Assembly (NCBI GenBank): GCA_900553695.1
Contig: USEM01000023.1
Location: 1 to 18,021, forward strand
DNA from: an uncultured Clostridium sp.
GTDB taxonomy: Bacteria > Bacillota > Clostridia > TANB77 > CAG-508
Length of the DNA: 18,021 nt
Reading direction: 5' to 3'
Shown: one piece after another, positions 16,428 to 18,021 of the stretch
How positions within the stretch are numbered: the stretch's first letter is position 1
Layout of the letters: the number at the start of each line of letters is the position of its first letter
Position numbers and translations under genes: made by a program
Notes under the pieces: generated by a model
The model's database searches: none
Seen by the model: the letters and a program-made list of their open reading frames with translations, nothing else
Told to the model about the DNA's origin: nothing

Positions 16428-16913
16428 ATGAGAATATTAGGAATAGACCCAGGTTATGCAATAACAGGGTATAGCATAATAGATTATGTAGGAAATAAAT
16501 TCAAATTAATAGATTCTGGAGCAGTGCTTACAAAAGCCGGAGTATCATTTCCTCTAAGACTTACAAAAATATTTGATGATATAAGTATGATAATAGATGA
16601 ATATAAGCCAGATGCAATATCAGTAGAAGAGCTATTTTTCAACAATAACCAAAAAACAGCTATAAATGTTGCACAAGCAAGAGGAATAATACTAACAGTT
16701 GGGTGCAAGAAAAATGTACCAACATATGAATATACTCCACTTCAAATAAAACAAGCAGTAGCAGGCTATGGAAGAGCAGATAAAACACAAGTACAAAAGA
16801 TGGTAAAAACAATTCTAAATGTAGAAAATTTACCAAAATTAGATGATACAACAGATAGTATGGCAGCTGCAATATGCCATGCACATTCAGCAAAATTCTC
16901 ACAAAAACTATAA
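16428..16913 (+). CDS. ruvC: Holliday junction resolvase RuvC
   Basis: Dimeric endonuclease that cuts Holliday junctions at the end of recombination. The protein is 161 residues. The RNase H-like active site is complete: D7 in GIDPG, E67 in VEELFF, and D140 and D143 in LDDTTDSMAAAICHAH. The segment NNNQKTAINVAQARG is typical. GGAAGGG in the end of the previous gene gives the ribosome site 7 nt before ATG 16428. ruvA and ruvB, which often follow, are not here. holA comes next, 10 nt after the stop. Confidence 0.96.
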   Translation: MRILGIDPGYAITGYSIIDYVGNKFKLIDSGAVLTKAGVSFPLRLTKIFDDISMIIDEYKPDAISVEELFFNNNQKTAINVAQARGIILTVGCKKNVPTYEYTPLQIKQAVAGYGRADKTQVQKMVKTILNVENLPKLDDTTDSMAAAICHAHSAKFSQKL

Positions 16914-16923
16914 GGAGACTAAC

Positions 16924-17964
16924 ATGACTATTGAAGAGTTGGAAAAAATTTTAAGAACAGGTAATTTAGATAGTATTTACCTTTTATATGGTGAAGAACA
17001 ATATTTACTTGAGCAAACAGTGAAGAAAATTAAAAAGAATTTTGGCGAGCTAGTAAATGGTATTAACTATATCCAAATGGACGAGAAAAATATTGAAACA
17101 CTTATCTCAGATATTGAAACACCAGCATTTGGATATCCTAAAAAGCTAATAATTGTAAAAAATTCAGGGCTATTTAAAAAAGAAGCCAGAGGCAAAAAGA
17201 AAGATGAAAAGCAAACTAAAAAAACAACAAAAGGCACCAGCTTACAAGAAAAAATCGCAAACTATATAGAAGAAAATATTTCAAATATAAAGGAAAGTGT
17301 AGTTATAGTCTTTATAGAACAAGAAATAGGCACAAATGATCTTTCAAAAACAATACAAAACCTAGGAACAACATGCAACTTCGAAAAATTAAAACCAATT
17401 CAAATAGCAAAAAGAATAAAGGGAATAACTAATGCATACAAAGTAAATATTGATGATAGAACACTAGATTACTTTATAGAAACATGTGGTACAAGCATGC
17501 TTACACTAATAAACGAAATTAGAAAATTAATAGAATATGCAGGAGAAAACGGAACAATAACCACAAAAGACATAGATTTATTATCAATAAAAGAACTAGA
17601 TAGCGTAATATTTGACTTAACAGATAGCTTAGGAAAGAAAGACATAGCAAATGCTCTGCAAATATTAAAAGAGCTATTATATAACAAAGAACCAATACAA
17701 AAAATATTAATAACATTATATAATCACCTAAAAAAAATATACTTAACAATGCTTGCAGATGAATACAGAGTAAACATAGCAGAAACCCTAAACCTAAAAC
17801 CAAACCAGATGTTTTTAACAACAAAATATAAAAAACAAGCAAGCTATTTCAAAAAAGAAGAATTAAGAAATACATTGCAAGCACTAATAGACCTAGACTA
17901 TAAAACAAAACAAGGGCAACTAGATATAAACGTAGGACTAGAAGCAATATTGTGCATGATTTAA
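16924..17964 (+). CDS. holA: DNA polymerase III delta subunit HolA
   Basis: The clamp-loader subunit that opens the sliding clamp. The 346-residue protein has the family layout: N-terminal AAA+-like fold opening with SIYLLYGEEQYLLEQTVKKIKK, no Walker A, a Lys-rich insert near residues 87-110 and the helical C-terminal collar domain (FDLTDSLGKKDIANALQILKELL, LDYKTKQGQLD). The start is ATG 16924, with AAGGAG overlapping the ruvC stop and 6-nt spacing. A longer frame to 16843 runs through ruvC and is not used. In many Firmicutes rpsT follows on the opposite strand; the window ends too soon to see. Confidence 0.94.
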   Translation: MTIEELEKILRTGNLDSIYLLYGEEQYLLEQTVKKIKKNFGELVNGINYIQMDEKNIETLISDIETPAFGYPKKLIIVKNSGLFKKEARGKKKDEKQTKKTTKGTSLQEKIANYIEENISNIKESVVIVFIEQEIGTNDLSKTIQNLGTTCNFEKLKPIQIAKRIKGITNAYKVNIDDRTLDYFIETCGTSMLTLINEIRKLIEYAGENGTITTKDIDLLSIKELDSVIFDLTDSLGKKDIANALQILKELLYNKEPIQKILITLYNHLKKIYLTMLADEYRVNIAETLNLKPNQMFLTTKYKKQASYFKKEELRNTLQALIDLDYKTKQGQLDINVGLEAILCMI

Positions 17965-17985
17965 ATAAAAAACATAAAAAACTAC

Positions 17986-18013
17986 TTGACAGGAAAATAC
18001 AAAATGATATATA
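17986..18013 (+). promoter_or_regulatory. Promoter reading out of the right edge
   Basis: TTGACA 17986-17991, a 16-nt spacer and an extended -10 TG-A-TATATA (18005-18013). The layout matches the tRNA-Gly promoter, so an RNA or ribosomal gene beyond the edge is likely. Confidence 0.6.
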
Positions 18014-18021
18014 TTAATACT

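Noticed and set aside
16843..16923. holA extension upstream of ATG 16924
   Set aside because: It overlaps ruvC in another frame; AAGGAG sits correctly before 16924.

Overview
The window is a contig from a low-GC (roughly 30%) Firmicute of clostridial type. The evidence is AT-rich codon use, AGA as the dominant Arg codon, AGGAGG ribosome sites, and a set of clostridial housekeeping genes. An uncultured gut-type Clostridia is likely, but no taxonomic marker in the window proves it.

Layout. (1) 1-3111: the 3' part of clpC and then alr. (2) 3112-6630: an accessory stretch. It holds a higher-GC coiled-coil gene with its own strong promoter and terminator, two unknown membrane-protein genes, a small JAB-like remnant, an 11-nt copy of a tRNA-Gly 3' end, and the start of a serine recombinase gene cut to 23 codons. 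(3) 6631-6704 (-): a tRNA-Gly gene with an unusual anticodon arm, divergent from the next operon. (4) 6752-11614: a prepilin-like gene, mutL, miaA and an HlyD-like membrane adaptor. (5) 11606-11860 (-): a small Smr-domain gene, convergent with the adaptor and divergent from murB. (6) 11919-17964: murB, a divergent yvcK, a GH133 glycogen-debranching enzyme, ruvC and holA, closely spaced and probably cotranscribed. A promoter at the right edge reads out of the window.

Main finding. mutL, the HlyD-like gene and the debranching-enzyme gene are each split into two frames. Each needs a single +1 shift, and each shift falls at an in-frame CGG followed by A (7782, 11197, 15072). These are the only in-frame CGG codons I found in the native-looking genes. 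About twenty out-of-frame CGG trinucleotides sit in uninterrupted genes. Reading CGGA as one four-base codon restores full-length MutL (687 aa), adaptor (441 aa) and debranching enzyme (681 aa). The tRNA-Gly in the same window has U34-C35-C36-G37, the exact complement of CGGA, in an anticodon arm that can be drawn with an 8-nt loop. MutL homologues as I recall them often carry Gly at this position. The hypothesis is that CGG is not read as a normal Arg triplet here and that CGGA is decoded as a quadruplet, probably as glycine, by this tRNA. The higher-GC gene at 3175 carries an in-frame CGGA (3232) that would truncate it under this rule, as expected for recently acquired DNA.
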